This document shows positions 23,370 through 36,511 of a DNA stretch of 64,000 nucleotides, one piece after another. The first letter of the stretch is position 1; each line of letters begins with the position of its first letter. The DNA is from Pantoea coffeiphila. Its GTDB lineage: Bacteria; Pseudomonadota; Gammaproteobacteria; Enterobacterales; Enterobacteriaceae. The notes beneath the pieces are model-generated. The model searched no databases and was not told the DNA's origin. It worked only from the letters and a program-made list of their open reading frames with translations. The stretch is from assembly GCF_016909495.1 (NCBI RefSeq), contig NZ_JAFBFW010000011.1, positions 1 to 64,000 on the forward strand, written 5' to 3'. The translations under genes were made by a program, and so were the position numbers.

Positions 23370-24002
23370 ATGGTTCTCGGCAAACCGCAAACAGACCCAA
23401 CCCTCGAATGGTTCCTGTCACATTGCCATATTCACAAATATCCATCCAAAAGCACCTTGATCCATCAGGGTGAAAAGGCAGAAACCCTCTACTACATCGT
23501 CAAAGGCGCAGTAGCGGTGCTGATCAAGGATGAAGAAGGCAAAGAAATGATTCTTTCCTACCTCAATCAGGGCGACTTCATTGGCGAACTGGGCCTTTTC
23601 GAAGAGGGCCAGGAGCGAAGTGCGTGGGTGCGCGCTAAAAGTGCCTGTGAAGTAGCTGAAATCTCCTATAAAAAATTCCGCCAGTTGATTCAGGTTAACC
23701 CTGACATTCTGATGCGTCTTTCTTCGCAGATGGCACGCCGTCTGCAGGTCACTTCTGAGAAAGTGGGTAACCTCGCCTTCCTTGACGTAACCGGTCGTAT
23801 TGCACAAACCCTGCTTAATCTGGCCAAACAGCCGGATGCCATGACCCACCCGGATGGCATGCAGATCAAGATCACCCGCCAGGAAATCGGCCAGATCGTT
23901 GGCTGTTCTCGTGAAACCGTGGGGCGTATTTTGAAAATGCTGGAAGATCAAAACCTGATTTCCGCGCACGGTAAAACTATCGTGGTTTACGGTACGCGCT
24001 AA
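23370..24002 (+). CDS. crp: cAMP receptor protein CRP
   Basis: CRP is the global cAMP-dependent transcription regulator. All 210 residues align without gaps to the E. coli protein. The cAMP pocket (Glu73, Arg83, Ser84 counting Met) is intact. The recognition helix lies in [12 protein letters not shown], and the activating region 1 loop is present. The ribosome binding site AGAGGA precedes ATG 23370. A terminator follows at once. Confidence 0.99.
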   Translation: MVLGKPQTDPTLEWFLSHCHIHKYPSKSTLIHQGEKAETLYYIVKGAVAVLIKDEEGKEMILSYLNQGDFIGELGLFEEGQERSAWVRAKSACEVAEISYKKFRQLIQVNPDILMRLSSQMARRLQVTSEKVGNLAFLDVTGRIAQTLLNLAKQPDAMTHPDGMQIKITRQEIGQIVGCSRETVGRILKMLEDQNLISAHGKTIVVYGTR

Positions 24003-24018
24003 GCGGTTGTGGATCTGT

Positions 24019-24048
24019 GGCGCGACAGCCTGGTCGCGCCTTTTTTTT
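24019..24048 (+). terminator. crp rho-independent terminator
   Basis: The stem ggcgcgac (24019-24026) pairs with gtcgcgcc (24033-24040) and is followed by eight T (24041-24048). Confidence 0.92.
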
Positions 24049-24062
24049 CTGTGGTATTGGGC

Positions 24063-27370
<3,308 letters not shown>

Positions 27371-27386
27371 TTAATCTTTGCATTAA

Positions 27387-27425
27387 TGTGAAAATATAGT
27401 CATGAAATATGCATAAAAAATCAAA
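27387..27425 (-). promoter_or_regulatory. Tandem ArgR operator (two ARG boxes)
   Basis: Two boxes fit the ARG core TGAAT-4W-ATTCA at 8 of 10 positions each: TGAAA-ATAT-AGTCA at 27389-27402 and TGCAT-AAAA-AATCA at 27410-27423. Their centres are exactly 21 bases apart, the spacing required by the ArgR hexamer. They lie between pabA and argD. Confidence 0.68.
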
Positions 27426-27442
27426 AAAAGGCAAACACTAAC

Positions 27443-28018
27443 TCAGTAACGCAGGAAATTTTCCAGCAGCTGATGCCCCTGCTCGCTCAGGATACTTTCC
27501 GGGTGGAACTGCACGCCTTCCAGCGGCAGCGTACGGTGGCGAAATCCCATAATTTCATCCGGCTGGCCGTCGCGCAGCGTCCAGGCCGTCAGCTCAAATT
27601 CATCCGGCAGCGTCCCGGTCTCTACAATCAGCGAATGATAGCGGGTGACGGTCAGCGGATGATTCAGCCCGGCAAAAACGCCGCCGTCGTTATGCTCAAT
27701 GGCCGATGTTTTGCCGTGCATCACCTGACGAGCACGAACCACTTTGGCACCAAACGCCTGGGCGATCGCCTGATGCCCCAGGCAAACGCCAAGTACGGGC
27801 AGCTTGCCAGCAAAATGACGGATCGCCGCCAGTGAGATGCCCGCTTCGTTGGGCGTACACGGACCGGGGGAGATAACCAGATGTTGAGGGGCCAGAGCGG
27901 CAATTTCAGCCAGCGTAATATCGTCGTTACGGCGAACGATGACCTCGGTGCCCAGTTCAGAAAAATACTGGTAGAGGTTCCAGGTGAAGGAGTCGTAATT
28001 GTCGATAAGCAGCAGCAT
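27443..28018 (-). CDS. pabA: Aminodeoxychorismate synthase glutamine amidotransferase PabA
   Basis: PabA supplies ammonia from glutamine to PabB to make 4-amino-4-deoxychorismate for folate. It is a 191-residue class I amidotransferase with nucleophile Cys79 (GVCLGHQ), His172 and Glu174 (FHPES), and the oxyanion motif SPGPCTP. Family resemblance to TrpG is strong, but the pabA-argD neighbourhood and sequence favour PabA. It is separate from argD, with the ARG boxes in the gap. Confidence 0.95.
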   Translation of the reverse strand: MLLLIDNYDSFTWNLYQYFSELGTEVIVRRNDDITLAEIAALAPQHLVISPGPCTPNEAGISLAAIRHFAGKLPVLGVCLGHQAIAQAFGAKVVRARQVMHGKTSAIEHNDGGVFAGLNHPLTVTRYHSLIVETGTLPDEFELTAWTLRDGQPDEIMGFRHRTLPLEGVQFHPESILSEQGHQLLENFLRY

Positions 28019-28103
28019 GGCGAATTCCGGTAAACGATTTACGCCGCTATTTTACGGATTTTACGCCGTTTCGCTTATCTCTTTACTGTGCGGAAGATGA
28101 GGC

Positions 28104-28137
28104 AAAAACCTGAATCAGCCCCGCAGACCGATTCAGG
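28104..28137 (-). terminator. Probable ppiA terminator
   Basis: An 8-base stem (28109-28116 and 28130-28137) with a 13-base loop is followed on the leftward strand by TTTTTG. It lies 15 bases after the ppiA stop. Confidence 0.65.
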
Positions 28138-28151
28138 CACAGTGCGTAAGC

Positions 28152-28724
28152 TTACGGCAGAACTTTGGCGGAGAGGATCACCACCGGAGTCACCGGCACA
28201 TTCTGGTAAGGGCCGACATTCTGGGTTGGCACCTGGGCAATCTTATCAGCCACATCCATACCTTTAACCACTTTACCGAACACCGCGTAGCCAAAGTCCC
28301 GCTGGCCGTGGTCAAGGAAGGCGTTATCCGCCACGTTAATAAAGAACTGGCTGGTTGCGCTGTCTTTTTCTGCTGTACGCGCCATAGAAATGGTACCGCG
28401 TTTGTTCAGCAGGCCGTTATCCGCTTCATTTTTGATCGGAGCGTTAGGCTGCTTCTGCTGCATATCAGTGGTGAAGCCACCGCCCTGCAGCATAAAGCCC
28501 GGGATCACACGATGGAATGTGGTGTTGTTGTAAAAGCCGCTGTTGACGTAATCAACAAAGTTTTTTACCGAAACAGGGGCTTTCTGATTATTCAATTCCA
28601 GCTCAATGCTACCTGCTGAAGTGGTCAGCAGTACATGTGTATCCCCTTTCGCGGCGAATGCAGAAGCAGAGATCGATGACAGTGCGAGAACTGCCGCCAC
28701 CGCGGTCAAAGTACGTTTCAACAT
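28152..28724 (-). CDS. ppiA: Periplasmic cyclophilin-type peptidyl-prolyl isomerase PpiA
   Basis: A periplasmic rotamase of 190 residues. The start [10 protein letters not shown] at 28724 (AAGGAA upstream) gives a signal peptide ending at ASAFA. The cyclophilin core includes [31 protein letters not shown] and [10 protein letters not shown]. The open frame continues 22 residues upstream without signal-peptide logic. In E. coli ppiA is under CRP control, and a perfect CRP site is present upstream. fic and yhfG, which separate ppiA from pabA in E. coli, are missing. Confidence 0.97.
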   Translation of the reverse strand: MLKRTLTAVAAVLALSSISASAFAAKGDTHVLLTTSAGSIELELNNQKAPVSVKNFVDYVNSGFYNNTTFHRVIPGFMLQGGGFTTDMQQKQPNAPIKNEADNGLLNKRGTISMARTAEKDSATSQFFINVADNAFLDHGQRDFGYAVFGKVVKGMDVADKIAQVPTQNVGPYQNVPVTPVVILSAKVLP

Positions 28725-28858
28725 GAAATATTCCTTACTGAGGGCAATAAGCCATAAATGCAACGCTGATTGTAAATAGGCACTTACCAACGCGCCAGCG
28801 TTTTACCTTTATTTACTCAGGAAGACATGGCTGTAAAAGTAAATGACCAATGAATAAA

Positions 28859-28874
28859 TGTGACAAAAATCACA
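28859..28874. promoter_or_regulatory. CRP binding site between ppiA and tsgA
   Basis: TGTGA-CAAAAA-TCACA at 28859-28874 is a perfect match to the CRP consensus halves with 6-base spacing. It lies 135 bases from the ppiA start and 126 from the tsgA start, so it could serve either divergent promoter. Confidence 0.85.
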
Positions 28875-28999
28875 CTAACAATGAAATTCGATAATTATTA
28901 TTTCATTAAATATTCATGCAGATCACGAATATGGTTAAACTCCTACGGCATATCTCAGGTACCTCGCCTGAGAAACTTCCTTCCAGACAGGTTTCCACT

Positions 29000-30184
29000 A
29001 TGACAAATCGCGATCGAATCGGACTTACCTGGATCAGCTTCTTCTCTTATGCGTTGACCGGTGCAGTGGTTATCGTTACCGGTATGGTACTGGAGAATAT
29101 AGCAGAGTACTTCCAGCTTCCCGTGGCTCAGATGAGCAACACCTTTACATTCCTTAACGCCGGGATACTGCTGGCCGTATTCCTTAACGCCTGGCTGATG
29201 GAAATCGTGCCGCTGAAGCGCCAGCTGATGTTCGGCTTCGTACTAATGGTGCTGGCAATTCTGGGGCTGATGACCAGCCACAGCCTGAGCGTCTTCTCGC
29301 TCTGCATGTTCGTGCTGGGCGTGGTGAGCGGTATTACCATGTCGATCGGTACCTTCCTGATCACCCATCTTTATGAAGGACGCCAGCGTGGTTCGCGCCT
29401 GCTGTTTACCGACTCCTTCTTCAGCATGGCCGGTACTATCTTCCCGATTATCGCTGCCGCTCTGCTGGCGCGTGCGCTGCCGTGGTACTGGGTGTACGTG
29501 TGTATCGGCGTGATCTACGTGGCGATCTTTGTTCTGGCGCTGTGCTTCGAATTCCCGGTACTCGGCAAAAAAACGGCCAGCGGCGAGCCGGTCAAAAAAG
29601 AAAAATGGGGCGTGGGCGTTGGCTTCCTGGCGGTTGCCGCTCTGTGCTATATCCTCGGCCAGCTGGGCTTTATCGGCTGGGTTCCGCAGTATGCGACCAA
29701 AAGCATGGGCATGGATATCGGCCAGGCCGGTAGTCTGGTGGGCAACTTCTGGACCGCCTATATGGTTGGCATGTGGGCGTTCAGCGCCATCCTGCGCTTC
29801 TTCGATCCGCAGCGCATCGTTACCCTGCTGGCCCTGCTGGCTACCGCACTGATGTACTGGTTCATCACCACCACCGACGCCTCAATGCTGAAATGGATCA
29901 TGCTGAGCCTGGGCTTCTTCTCCAGCGCTATCTACACCACCATCATCACCCTGGGTTCCCTGCAGACCAAAGTCTCTTCACCAAAACTGGTGAACTTTAT
30001 TCTGACCTGCGGCACCGTAGGGACCATGCTGACCTTCGTGGTCACCGGCCCTATCGTGGAAAAAGGCGGCGCTCACGCAGCACTGGCAACGGCTAACGGC
30101 CTGTACGCGGTGGTGTTTGTGATGTGTCTGCTGCTGGGCTTCGTCAGCAAGCACAAGCTGCATGGCCATATGAACTCGCATTAA
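29000..30184 (+). CDS. tsgA: MFS transporter TsgA
   Basis: A 12-segment major facilitator superfamily protein of 394 residues, matching TsgA, which sits beside nirB in enterics. The substrate is unknown; the Salmonella gene was found as tellurite/selenite/gold responsive. The start [10 protein letters not shown] at 29000 matches the family; upstream frame codons are leader. TM1 begins at about residue 10, and the loop after TM6 contains [14 protein letters not shown] strong terminator follows. Confidence 0.94.
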   Translation: MTNRDRIGLTWISFFSYALTGAVVIVTGMVLENIAEYFQLPVAQMSNTFTFLNAGILLAVFLNAWLMEIVPLKRQLMFGFVLMVLAILGLMTSHSLSVFSLCMFVLGVVSGITMSIGTFLITHLYEGRQRGSRLLFTDSFFSMAGTIFPIIAAALLARALPWYWVYVCIGVIYVAIFVLALCFEFPVLGKKTASGEPVKKEKWGVGVGFLAVAALCYILGQLGFIGWVPQYATKSMGMDIGQAGSLVGNFWTAYMVGMWAFSAILRFFDPQRIVTLLALLATALMYWFITTTDASMLKWIMLSLGFFSSAIYTTIITLGSLQTKVSSPKLVNFILTCGTVGTMLTFVVTGPIVEKGGAHAALATANGLYAVVFVMCLLLGFVSKHKLHGHMNSH

Positions 30185-30206
30185 TTCTCGACCCTTAATG
30201 CAGCTA

Positions 30207-30237
30207 AAAAGCCGGTGTCTGTGCACCGGCTTTTTTT
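30207..30237 (+). terminator. tsgA rho-independent terminator
   Basis: The stem gccggtg (30211-30217) pairs with caccggc (30224-30230), with flanking A and T runs (T at 30231-30237). Confidence 0.9.
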
Positions 30238-30360
30238 ATATTTCATTCCGGTAAATCATCCGTTACCCCTCCTCAATACCCGACCGACTTTCCTCTCACG
30301 TTAAAAATCATAAAAGCTATGATTTCATAATGTTATGTAGCTAACATTTTTTTTGCCACC

Positions 30361-30431
30361 TACCCACTAATGGGTATTTGCCGGGGGGGATTGATACACA
30401 TCAATAACCGCGATATCTGAGCGGTTATCGT
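30361..30431 (+). promoter_or_regulatory. nirB promoter with NarL/NarP and FNR sites
   Basis: A 7-2-7 NarL/NarP palindrome, TACCCAC-TA-ATGGGTA, occupies 30361-30376. A perfect FNR site, TTGAT-ACAC-ATCAA, occupies 30391-30404. Their centres are 29 bases apart, close to the E. coli nir layout (-69.5 and -41.5). This predicts a transcript start near 30439 and a -10 at TATCGT (30426-30431). Expression should need anoxia and be raised by nitrite or nitrate. Confidence 0.88.
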
Positions 30432-30461
30432 ACGACCAGAATCTTATTAATGAGGCAAAGC

Positions 30462-32996
30462 ATGAGTATCAAACTCGCCATCATTGGCAACGGTATGGTC
30501 GGCCACCGCCTGATCGAAGAACTGGTGGAAAAGTCACAGCCCGGACAGTTTGAGATCACTGTCTTTTGCGAAGAACCTCGCGTGGCCTACGACAGGGTCC
30601 ACCTTTCCGCTTACTTCTCTCACCACACCGCTGAAGAGCTGTCGCTGGTGCGGGAAGGTTACTATCAGAAGCACGGCATCAATATTCTGATTGGTGAGCG
30701 CGCTATCCTGATTAACCGCGAAGAGAAAGTGATTCACGCCAACAGTGGCCGCCTGGTGCCCTATGACAAGCTGGTGCTGGCTACCGGTTCACGCCCGTGG
30801 GTGCCACCGATCCCTGGTGCAGAAGGTGCAGACTGTTTCGTTTACCGCACGATTGAAGATCTGAACGGCATTGAAGCCTGTGCCCGCCGCAGCAAACGCG
30901 GTGCGGTCGTCGGCGGCGGCCTGCTGGGGCTGGAAGCCGCTGGCGCACTGAAAAACCTCGGCATTGAAACTCACGTTATCGAATTTGCCCCGGTGCTGAT
31001 GGCTGAACAGCTCGATCGCATGGGCGGCGAGCAGCTAAGACGTAAAATCGAGAGCATCGGCGTGCAGGTGCATACCGGGAAAAATACCCGGCAGATTGTG
31101 CATCACGCCCCCAGAGGTAAAACCCTGCAGTTTGCCGATGACAGCCAGCTCGAAGTCGACTTCATCGTCTTCTCCACCGGCATCCGCCCACAGGATGCGC
31201 TGGCAAGACAGTGCAATCTGGCTACCGGTGCGCGCGGCGGCATAGTGATTAACGACAGCTGCCAGACCAGCGATGCGGATATCTATGCCATTGGCGAGTG
31301 TGCCTCATGGCGTGAGCATGTCTATGGTCTGGTCGCACCGGGCTATAAAATGGCGCAAATCGCCGCCGACCATCTGTTAGGCGGCAGCAGCCACTTCGAA
31401 GGCGCGGACATGAGCGCCAAGCTCAAGCTGCTGGGCGTGGACGTGGGCGGTATCGGCGATGCCCACGGGCGGACTCCCGGCGCACGCAGCTACGTTTATC
31501 TCGATGAGAGTAAAGAAGTCTATAAACGCCTGATCGTCAGCGCGGATAACAAAACGCTGCTGGGCGCGGTGCTGGTAGGCGACACCAGCGACTATGGCAA
31601 CCTGCTGCAGCTGGCGCTGAATGCGATCGAACTGCCGGCCAATCCGGATGCGCTGATTCTGCCTGAACACGCCGGAGCCAAACCGTCGATTGGCGTTGAA
31701 TCGCTACCGGACAGCGCGCAGATCTGCTCCTGCTTTGACGTCACCAAAGGCACGATCGTCCAGGCGGTACAAAACGGCTGTCACAGCGTTGCCGCGCTGA
31801 AGGCGGAAACCAAAGCCGGAACCGGCTGCGGTGGCTGTATCCCGCTGATCACTCAGGTGCTGAATGCGGAACTGAGCCGCCAGGGCATCGAGGTAAACCA
31901 TCATCTGTGCGAACACTTCCCGTGGTCACGCCAGGAGCTGTATCACCTGATCCGCGTCAATAACATCCGGTCGTTTAATCAGCTGATTAACAAATATGGC
32001 AAAGGCTACGGCTGTGAAGTGTGTAAGCCAACGGTGGGATCGCTGCTGGCATCCTGCTGGAATGAATATGTGCTGAAGCCGGAACATACGCCATTGCAGG
32101 ACAGTAACGACCTGTTCCTCGGTAATATTCAGAAGGACGGCACCTACTCGATTATCCCTCGCTCGGCGGGCGGTGAGATCACGCCAGAGGGTCTGATGGC
32201 GATCGGCAACGTTGCCCGTCAGTACAACCTGTACACCAAAATCACCGGTTCACAGCGTATTGGCCTGTTTGGCGCACAGCAGGACGATCTGCCGGCCATC
32301 TGGGAGCAGCTGATTGCCGCCGGGTTTGAAACCGGTCACGCCTACGCCAAAGCGCTACGCATGGCGAAAACCTGCGTGGGCAGCACCTGGTGTCGTTTCG
32401 GCGTCGGTGACAGTGTCGGCTTCGGCGTCGAGTTGGAAAATCACTACAAAGGCATCCGTACGCCGCACAAGATGAAATTCGGTGTCTCCGGCTGTACCCG
32501 CGAGTGTGCCGAAGCACAGGGCAAAGACGTGGGGATTATCGCCACCGAAAAAGGCTGGAACCTTTACGTCTGTGGTAACGGCGGCATGAAGCCCCGCCAT
32601 GCCGACCTGCTGGCCGCCGATCTCGACCGCGATACGCTGATGCACTATCTGGACCGCTTTATGATGTTCTATATCCGCACCGCCGATAAGCTTCAGCGCA
32701 CTTCGGTGTGGCTGGATAATCTGGAAGGCGGTATCGACTATCTGCGGCAGGTGGTGATTCACGACAAACTGGGTATCAACGCGCAGCTGGAAGAAGAAAT
32801 CAATCGTCTGCGCGCGCAGGTAGTTTGCGAGTGGACTGAAACGGTTAATGATGCGCAGCAGCGCGCTCGCTTTGCCCACTTTGTTAACAGCAGCGCACGC
32901 GATCCGCTGGTTCAGATGGTGTCGGAACGCGAGCAGCATCGTCCTGCTCGGGTGCAGGAACGCATTGAGATTATCCAACTGGAGGAAAATGTATGA
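30462..32996 (+). CDS. nirB: NADH-dependent nitrite reductase large subunit NirB
   Basis: Cytoplasmic assimilatory/detoxifying nitrite reductase (nitrite to ammonium with NADH). Domains in order: FAD/NADH oxidoreductase (about residues 1-400, with IIGNGMVGH and VVGGGLLGLEAA); two BFD-type [2Fe-2S] regions (CSCFDVTKG to GCGGC, then CEVCKPT); and siroheme/[4Fe-4S] sulfite reductase-like halves with CVGSTWCRFG and SGCTRECAEAQGKD. The ATG at 30462 has GAGG at proper spacing; the ATG at 30450 overlaps that site. It overlaps nirD by four bases. Confidence 0.98.
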   Translation: MSIKLAIIGNGMVGHRLIEELVEKSQPGQFEITVFCEEPRVAYDRVHLSAYFSHHTAEELSLVREGYYQKHGINILIGERAILINREEKVIHANSGRLVPYDKLVLATGSRPWVPPIPGAEGADCFVYRTIEDLNGIEACARRSKRGAVVGGGLLGLEAAGALKNLGIETHVIEFAPVLMAEQLDRMGGEQLRRKIESIGVQVHTGKNTRQIVHHAPRGKTLQFADDSQLEVDFIVFSTGIRPQDALARQCNLATGARGGIVINDSCQTSDADIYAIGECASWREHVYGLVAPGYKMAQIAADHLLGGSSHFEGADMSAKLKLLGVDVGGIGDAHGRTPGARSYVYLDESKEVYKRLIVSADNKTLLGAVLVGDTSDYGNLLQLALNAIELPANPDALILPEHAGAKPSIGVESLPDSAQICSCFDVTKGTIVQAVQNGCHSVAALKAETKAGTGCGGCIPLITQVLNAELSRQGIEVNHHLCEHFPWSRQELYHLIRVNNIRSFNQLINKYGKGYGCEVCKPTVGSLLASCWNEYVLKPEHTPLQDSNDLFLGNIQKDGTYSIIPRSAGGEITPEGLMAIGNVARQYNLYTKITGSQRIGLFGAQQDDLPAIWEQLIAAGFETGHAYAKALRMAKTCVGSTWCRFGVGDSVGFGVELENHYKGIRTPHKMKFGVSGCTRECAEAQGKDVGIIATEKGWNLYVCGNGGMKPRHADLLAADLDRDTLMHYLDRFMMFYIRTADKLQRTSVWLDNLEGGIDYLRQVVIHDKLGINAQLEEEINRLRAQVVCEWTETVNDAQQRARFAHFVNSSARDPLVQMVSEREQHRPARVQERIEIIQLEENV

Positions 32997-33340
32997 GCCA
33001 GTGGCAGGAGATTTGCCCGTTGACCAGTATTCTGCCCGCAACCGGCGTTTGCGCGCTGGTTGGTAGCCAGCAGATTGCCATTTTCCGCCCGGGTGAAGAT
33101 GAGCAGGTGTTCGCGTTAAGCAATATCGACCCGTTTGCCCACGCCAGCGTGCTGTCGCGCGGTATCATCGCCGAGCACCAGCAGGAGCTGTGGGTGGCCA
33201 GTCCGCTGAAAAAACAGCGTTTCCGCCTGCGCGATGGCCTGTGCATGGAAGATGAAAGCCACTCAGTTCCGAGCTATCCGGCTCGGATCAGTCACGGAAT
33301 GATTGAGATAAACCTTGCGGCGGAAACCTCCGCCGCCTGA
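32993..33340 (+). CDS. nirD: Nitrite reductase small subunit NirD
   Basis: A 115-residue Rieske-fold subunit of the NADH nitrite reductase. Like other enteric NirD it lacks the Cys/His iron-sulfur ligands and so does not carry a cluster. The segment VFALSNIDPF is diagnostic. The start overlaps the nirB stop (ATGA). The nitrite channel gene nirC, next in E. coli, is absent; cysG follows after 67 bases. Confidence 0.95.
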   Translation: MSQWQEICPLTSILPATGVCALVGSQQIAIFRPGEDEQVFALSNIDPFAHASVLSRGIIAEHQQELWVASPLKKQRFRLRDGLCMEDESHSVPSYPARISHGMIEINLAAETSAA

Positions 33341-33407
33341 CACATCCCTTACCGGCCGCACGCACCTTCGCATGCGGCCATCCTGCCGTTTTCTTTTGTG
33401 AGTCTTT

Positions 33408-34769
33408 ATGGATTTTCTTCCTCTGTTCTGTCAGCTGCGTGATAAGCCCTGCCTGCTGGTTGGCGGTGGCGACGTCGCCGAGCGTAAAGCCCATCTGCTG
33501 TTGGCGAGCGGTGCCCGCCTGCGCGTCTGCGCCCGTGAGTTTTCACCGCAGTTCCAGCTCTGGCAGCAGGCGGGTAAAGCCACGCTGATTACCGATCCGT
33601 TTAGCCCGTCGTTGCTGGATGACTGCTGGCTGGTGATTGCCGCCACCGACGATGAGGCGCTGAACCAGCGGGTCAGCCAGAGTGCCGACGCGCGGCGGAT
33701 GTTCTGCAACGTAGTCGATGCGCCGCAGAGCGCCAGCTGCATTATGCCGTCGATTATCGATCGGTCTCCGCTGATGATCGCCGTCTCTTCCGGCGGGAAT
33801 GCGCCGGTCATGGCCCGGATGCTGCGTGAAAAGCTGGAAGCCCTGCTGCCGCTGCATCTTGGCAGGCTTGCAGCCTGGGGCGGTGCTCAGCGGCAGCGGG
33901 TTAAACAGCAGTTCAGCAGCGGGCAGCGCCGCCGCTTCTGGGAAAAACTGTTTAACCATCAGCGGCTGGCGCAGTCGCTGGCCAACGGCGACAGCCAGCA
34001 GGTAGAGCGGCTGAGCGAACAGTTATTTAACGAACCGCTGGAGCAGCGGGGCGAAGTGGTGCTGGTCGGCGCCGGCCCGGGTGATGCCGGGCTGCTCACT
34101 CTGAAAGGACTGCAACAGATCCAACAGGCCGACGTGGTGGTTTACGATCGTCTGGTATCCGATGAGGTGCTGGCCCTGGCGCGACGCGACGCTGAACGCA
34201 TCTTTGTCGGTAAACGCGCGGGGCACCACTGCGTTCCCCAGCAAGAAATCAACCAGATCTTGCTACAGCAGGCGCAGAGCGGCAAACGGGTGGTTCGTCT
34301 TAAAGGCGGCGACCCGTTTATCTTTGGCCGCGGTGCGGAAGAGCTGGAGGCCCTACAGGGGGCCGATATCCCCTTCTCCGTGGTGCCAGGTATCACCGCC
34401 GCATCGGGCTGTTCGGCCTATAGCGGCATTCCGCTGACCCACCGTGACTACGCACAAAGCGTACGGCTGGTCACCGGCCACCTGCAGCAAAACGGCGAGC
34501 TGGAGTGGCAGCATCTGGCCGCAGAGCGGCAAACTCTGGTCTTTTACATGGGGCTGGCCCAGGCGGCAGAAATACGTCAGCAGCTGATCGCACACGGTAT
34601 GTCACCGCAGATGCCGGTCGCACTGGTAGAAAACGGCACGTCTACGAGGCAGCGTGTGGTCTCAGGTTCACTGGCTGAGCTGGCAGAATTGGCTGAAGAA
34701 GTGGAAAGCCCGGCGCTGATTATCGTCGGCGAGGTAGTGGCACTGCGCGAGCAGCTGAGCTGGTTCTGA
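33408..34769 (+). CDS. cysG: Siroheme synthase CysG (trifunctional)
   Basis: CysG converts uroporphyrinogen III to siroheme, the cofactor of NirB and CysI. The N-terminal half is the NAD-dependent dehydrogenase/ferrochelatase ([11 protein letters not shown] at about residues 18-28, VSSGGNAPV with the regulatory serine region near 128). The C-terminal half is the SAM uroporphyrinogen methyltransferase ([32 protein letters not shown]). The 453 residues are a full length. Its place after nirBD matches its job. Confidence 0.97.
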   Translation: MDFLPLFCQLRDKPCLLVGGGDVAERKAHLLLASGARLRVCAREFSPQFQLWQQAGKATLITDPFSPSLLDDCWLVIAATDDEALNQRVSQSADARRMFCNVVDAPQSASCIMPSIIDRSPLMIAVSSGGNAPVMARMLREKLEALLPLHLGRLAAWGGAQRQRVKQQFSSGQRRRFWEKLFNHQRLAQSLANGDSQQVERLSEQLFNEPLEQRGEVVLVGAGPGDAGLLTLKGLQQIQQADVVVYDRLVSDEVLALARRDAERIFVGKRAGHHCVPQQEINQILLQQAQSGKRVVRLKGGDPFIFGRGAEELEALQGADIPFSVVPGITAASGCSAYSGIPLTHRDYAQSVRLVTGHLQQNGELEWQHLAAERQTLVFYMGLAQAAEIRQQLIAHGMSPQMPVALVENGTSTRQRVVSGSLAELAELAEEVESPALIIVGEVVALREQLSWF

Positions 34770-34774
34770 CAAAC

Positions 34775-34805
34775 AAAAACGGGTGGCAGGAAGCCACCCG
34801 TTTTT
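34775..34805. terminator. Bidirectional terminator between cysG and trpS
   Basis: A 13-base perfect stem (34775-34787 and 34793-34805) contains A-run and T-run ends, so it works for both convergent genes. Confidence 0.92.
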
Positions 34806-34815
34806 ATATTCAGGA

Positions 34816-35817
34816 TTACGGCTGGGCGACGAAGCCGACGGCAGCGTAAACCTTTTTCAGGGTTTCCTGCGCACGAGCACGGGCTTTCGCCGCACCGTCA
34901 CGCATAATCTGATCGAGGAAGGCTTCATCGTTGCGATAACGATGATAGCGCTCTTGCAGCTCACTCAGCATACCGGATACCGCATCCGCTACGGCCCCCT
35001 TCAGGTGACCATACATCTGACCGTCGAACTCTTTTTCCAGATCGGAGACGGACTTACCGGTAACGCCAGCCAGAATATCCAGCAGGTTCGAGACACCCGG
35101 CTTGTTTTTCACATCGTAACGTACGACAGGTGGCTCATCGCCATCGGTCATCGCACGCTTAATTTTTTTCACCACCGACTTCGGATCTTCCAGCAGGCCG
35201 ATGACGTTATTACGGTTGTCATCAGATTTGGACATTTTCTTGGTCGGTTCCAGCAGCGACATCACGCGCGCACCTGATTTCGGAATAAACGGCTCAGGAA
35301 CCTTGAAGATATCACCGTAGATGGCGTTAAAGCGTGCGGCAACGTCACGGCTCAGCTCCAGATGCTGCTTCTGATCTTCACCCACCGGCACCTGGTTGGT
35401 CTGATACAGCAAAATATCTGCCGCCATCAGCACCGGATAATCAAACAGCCCGGCGTTAATGTTCTCTTCATAGCGCGCGGACTTGTCCTTGAACTGGGTC
35501 ATACGGCTCAGTTCACCGAAGTAGGTGTAACAGTTAAGAATCCAGCCCAGCTGAGTGTGCTCCGGCACGTGCGACTGCACAAAGATAGTGCTTTTCTGTG
35601 GGTCGATCCCACAGGCAAGGTATAGCGCCAGCGTATCCAGCGTTGCCTTACGCAGCGCAACGGGGTCCTGGCGTACAGTAATCGCGTGCAGGTCAACAAT
35701 GCAGTAAACACAGTGATAGTCATCCTGCATCTGTACCCACTGACGCAGCGCTCCCATATAGTTACCGATGGTCAGTTCACCTGAAGGCTGTGCGCCGCTA
35801 AATACAATGGGTTTCAT
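34816..35817 (-). CDS. trpS: Tryptophanyl-tRNA synthetase
   Basis: A class I aminoacyl-tRNA synthetase of 333 residues charging tRNA-Trp. The HIGH-type motif reads [13 protein letters not shown] at about residues 11-23, and the KMSKS loop is KKMSKSDDN near residue 195. It is the last gene of the aroKB-damX-dam-rpe-gph-trpS cluster, 16 bases after gph. In E. coli an unrelated gene block separates trpS from cysG; here they are adjacent. Confidence 0.98.
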   Translation of the reverse strand: MKPIVFSGAQPSGELTIGNYMGALRQWVQMQDDYHCVYCIVDLHAITVRQDPVALRKATLDTLALYLACGIDPQKSTIFVQSHVPEHTQLGWILNCYTYFGELSRMTQFKDKSARYEENINAGLFDYPVLMAADILLYQTNQVPVGEDQKQHLELSRDVAARFNAIYGDIFKVPEPFIPKSGARVMSLLEPTKKMSKSDDNRNNVIGLLEDPKSVVKKIKRAMTDGDEPPVVRYDVKNKPGVSNLLDILAGVTGKSVSDLEKEFDGQMYGHLKGAVADAVSGMLSELQERYHRYRNDEAFLDQIMRDGAAKARARAQETLKKVYAAVGFVAQP

Positions 35818-35833
35818 GTTTCCGTCCTGATAA

Positions 35834-36511
35834 TTACAGCCCTAACGCGGGCATTAAATCGTTAAAGTGATCGAGCGTGATGTCAGGCTGACTGGTGGCT
35901 ACGGGCTCACCGTAGTTGTAGCCGTAATTCATGCCGATACAGGGACATCCTGCCGCCTGTGCCGCCAGAATATCATTGCGGGAGTCCCCTACAAACAGCA
36001 ACTCACCGGGTAGCAGACCAAATTTTCCCAACACCATAAACAGCGGCGCAGGATGTGGTTTTTTGGCGGCGACGTCATCTCCGCCGATAACCAGCGAGAA
36101 GTAGTCCGCTATACCTAAAGACTGCAACAGCGGTGCGACAAACGGCGTCGGTTTATTCGTGACGATCGCCATCGGCAGATTCTGTGCCGCCAGCTTTGCC
36201 AGCGTCTCCTGCACATGGGGATAGAGCAGGCTACCGCTTTCTACGGTGTCGGCGTAGTGCTTATCAAACAGAATGCGCGCTTCACGCAGCGCCTCTTCAC
36301 GCGGGGCGTGGCCCTGCGCCCAGTTCAGGGCGCGCTCGATAAGTATGTCGGCACCGTTGCCAATCCATGTCGAAACACGTTCTATCCCTGCCGCAGGCAG
36401 CCGCAGCTCGGTTAAAGCCGCATCAACTGCACTTGCCAGCCCCGGCGCACTGTCCACCAGCGTACCGTCGAGATCGAATGCCAGTGCGCGAATATCAGTG
36501 AAATGAGCCAT
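35834..36511 (-). CDS. gph: Phosphoglycolate phosphatase
   Basis: A HAD-superfamily phosphatase of 225 residues that clears 2-phosphoglycolate from DNA repair. Motif I is [10 protein letters not shown], motif II lies in [13 protein letters not shown], and motif III/IV in KKPHPAP and FVGDSRNDI. It lacks the 20-odd residue insertion and C-terminal tail of E. coli Gph (252 residues), but the catalytic core is complete. Its start overlaps the end of rpe by 17 bases. Confidence 0.95.
   Translation of the reverse strand: MAHFTDIRALAFDLDGTLVDSAPGLASAVDAALTELRLPAAGIERVSTWIGNGADILIERALNWAQGHAPREEALREARILFDKHYADTVESGSLLYPHVQETLAKLAAQNLPMAIVTNKPTPFVAPLLQSLGIADYFSLVIGGDDVAAKKPHPAPLFMVLGKFGLLPGELLFVGDSRNDILAAQAAGCPCIGMNYGYNYGEPVATSQPDITLDHFNDLMPALGL

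Noticed and set aside
24009-24062. GTG start extending yhfK upstream by 18 codons
   Set aside because: The extension spans the crp terminator hairpin and T-run and is absent from the family.
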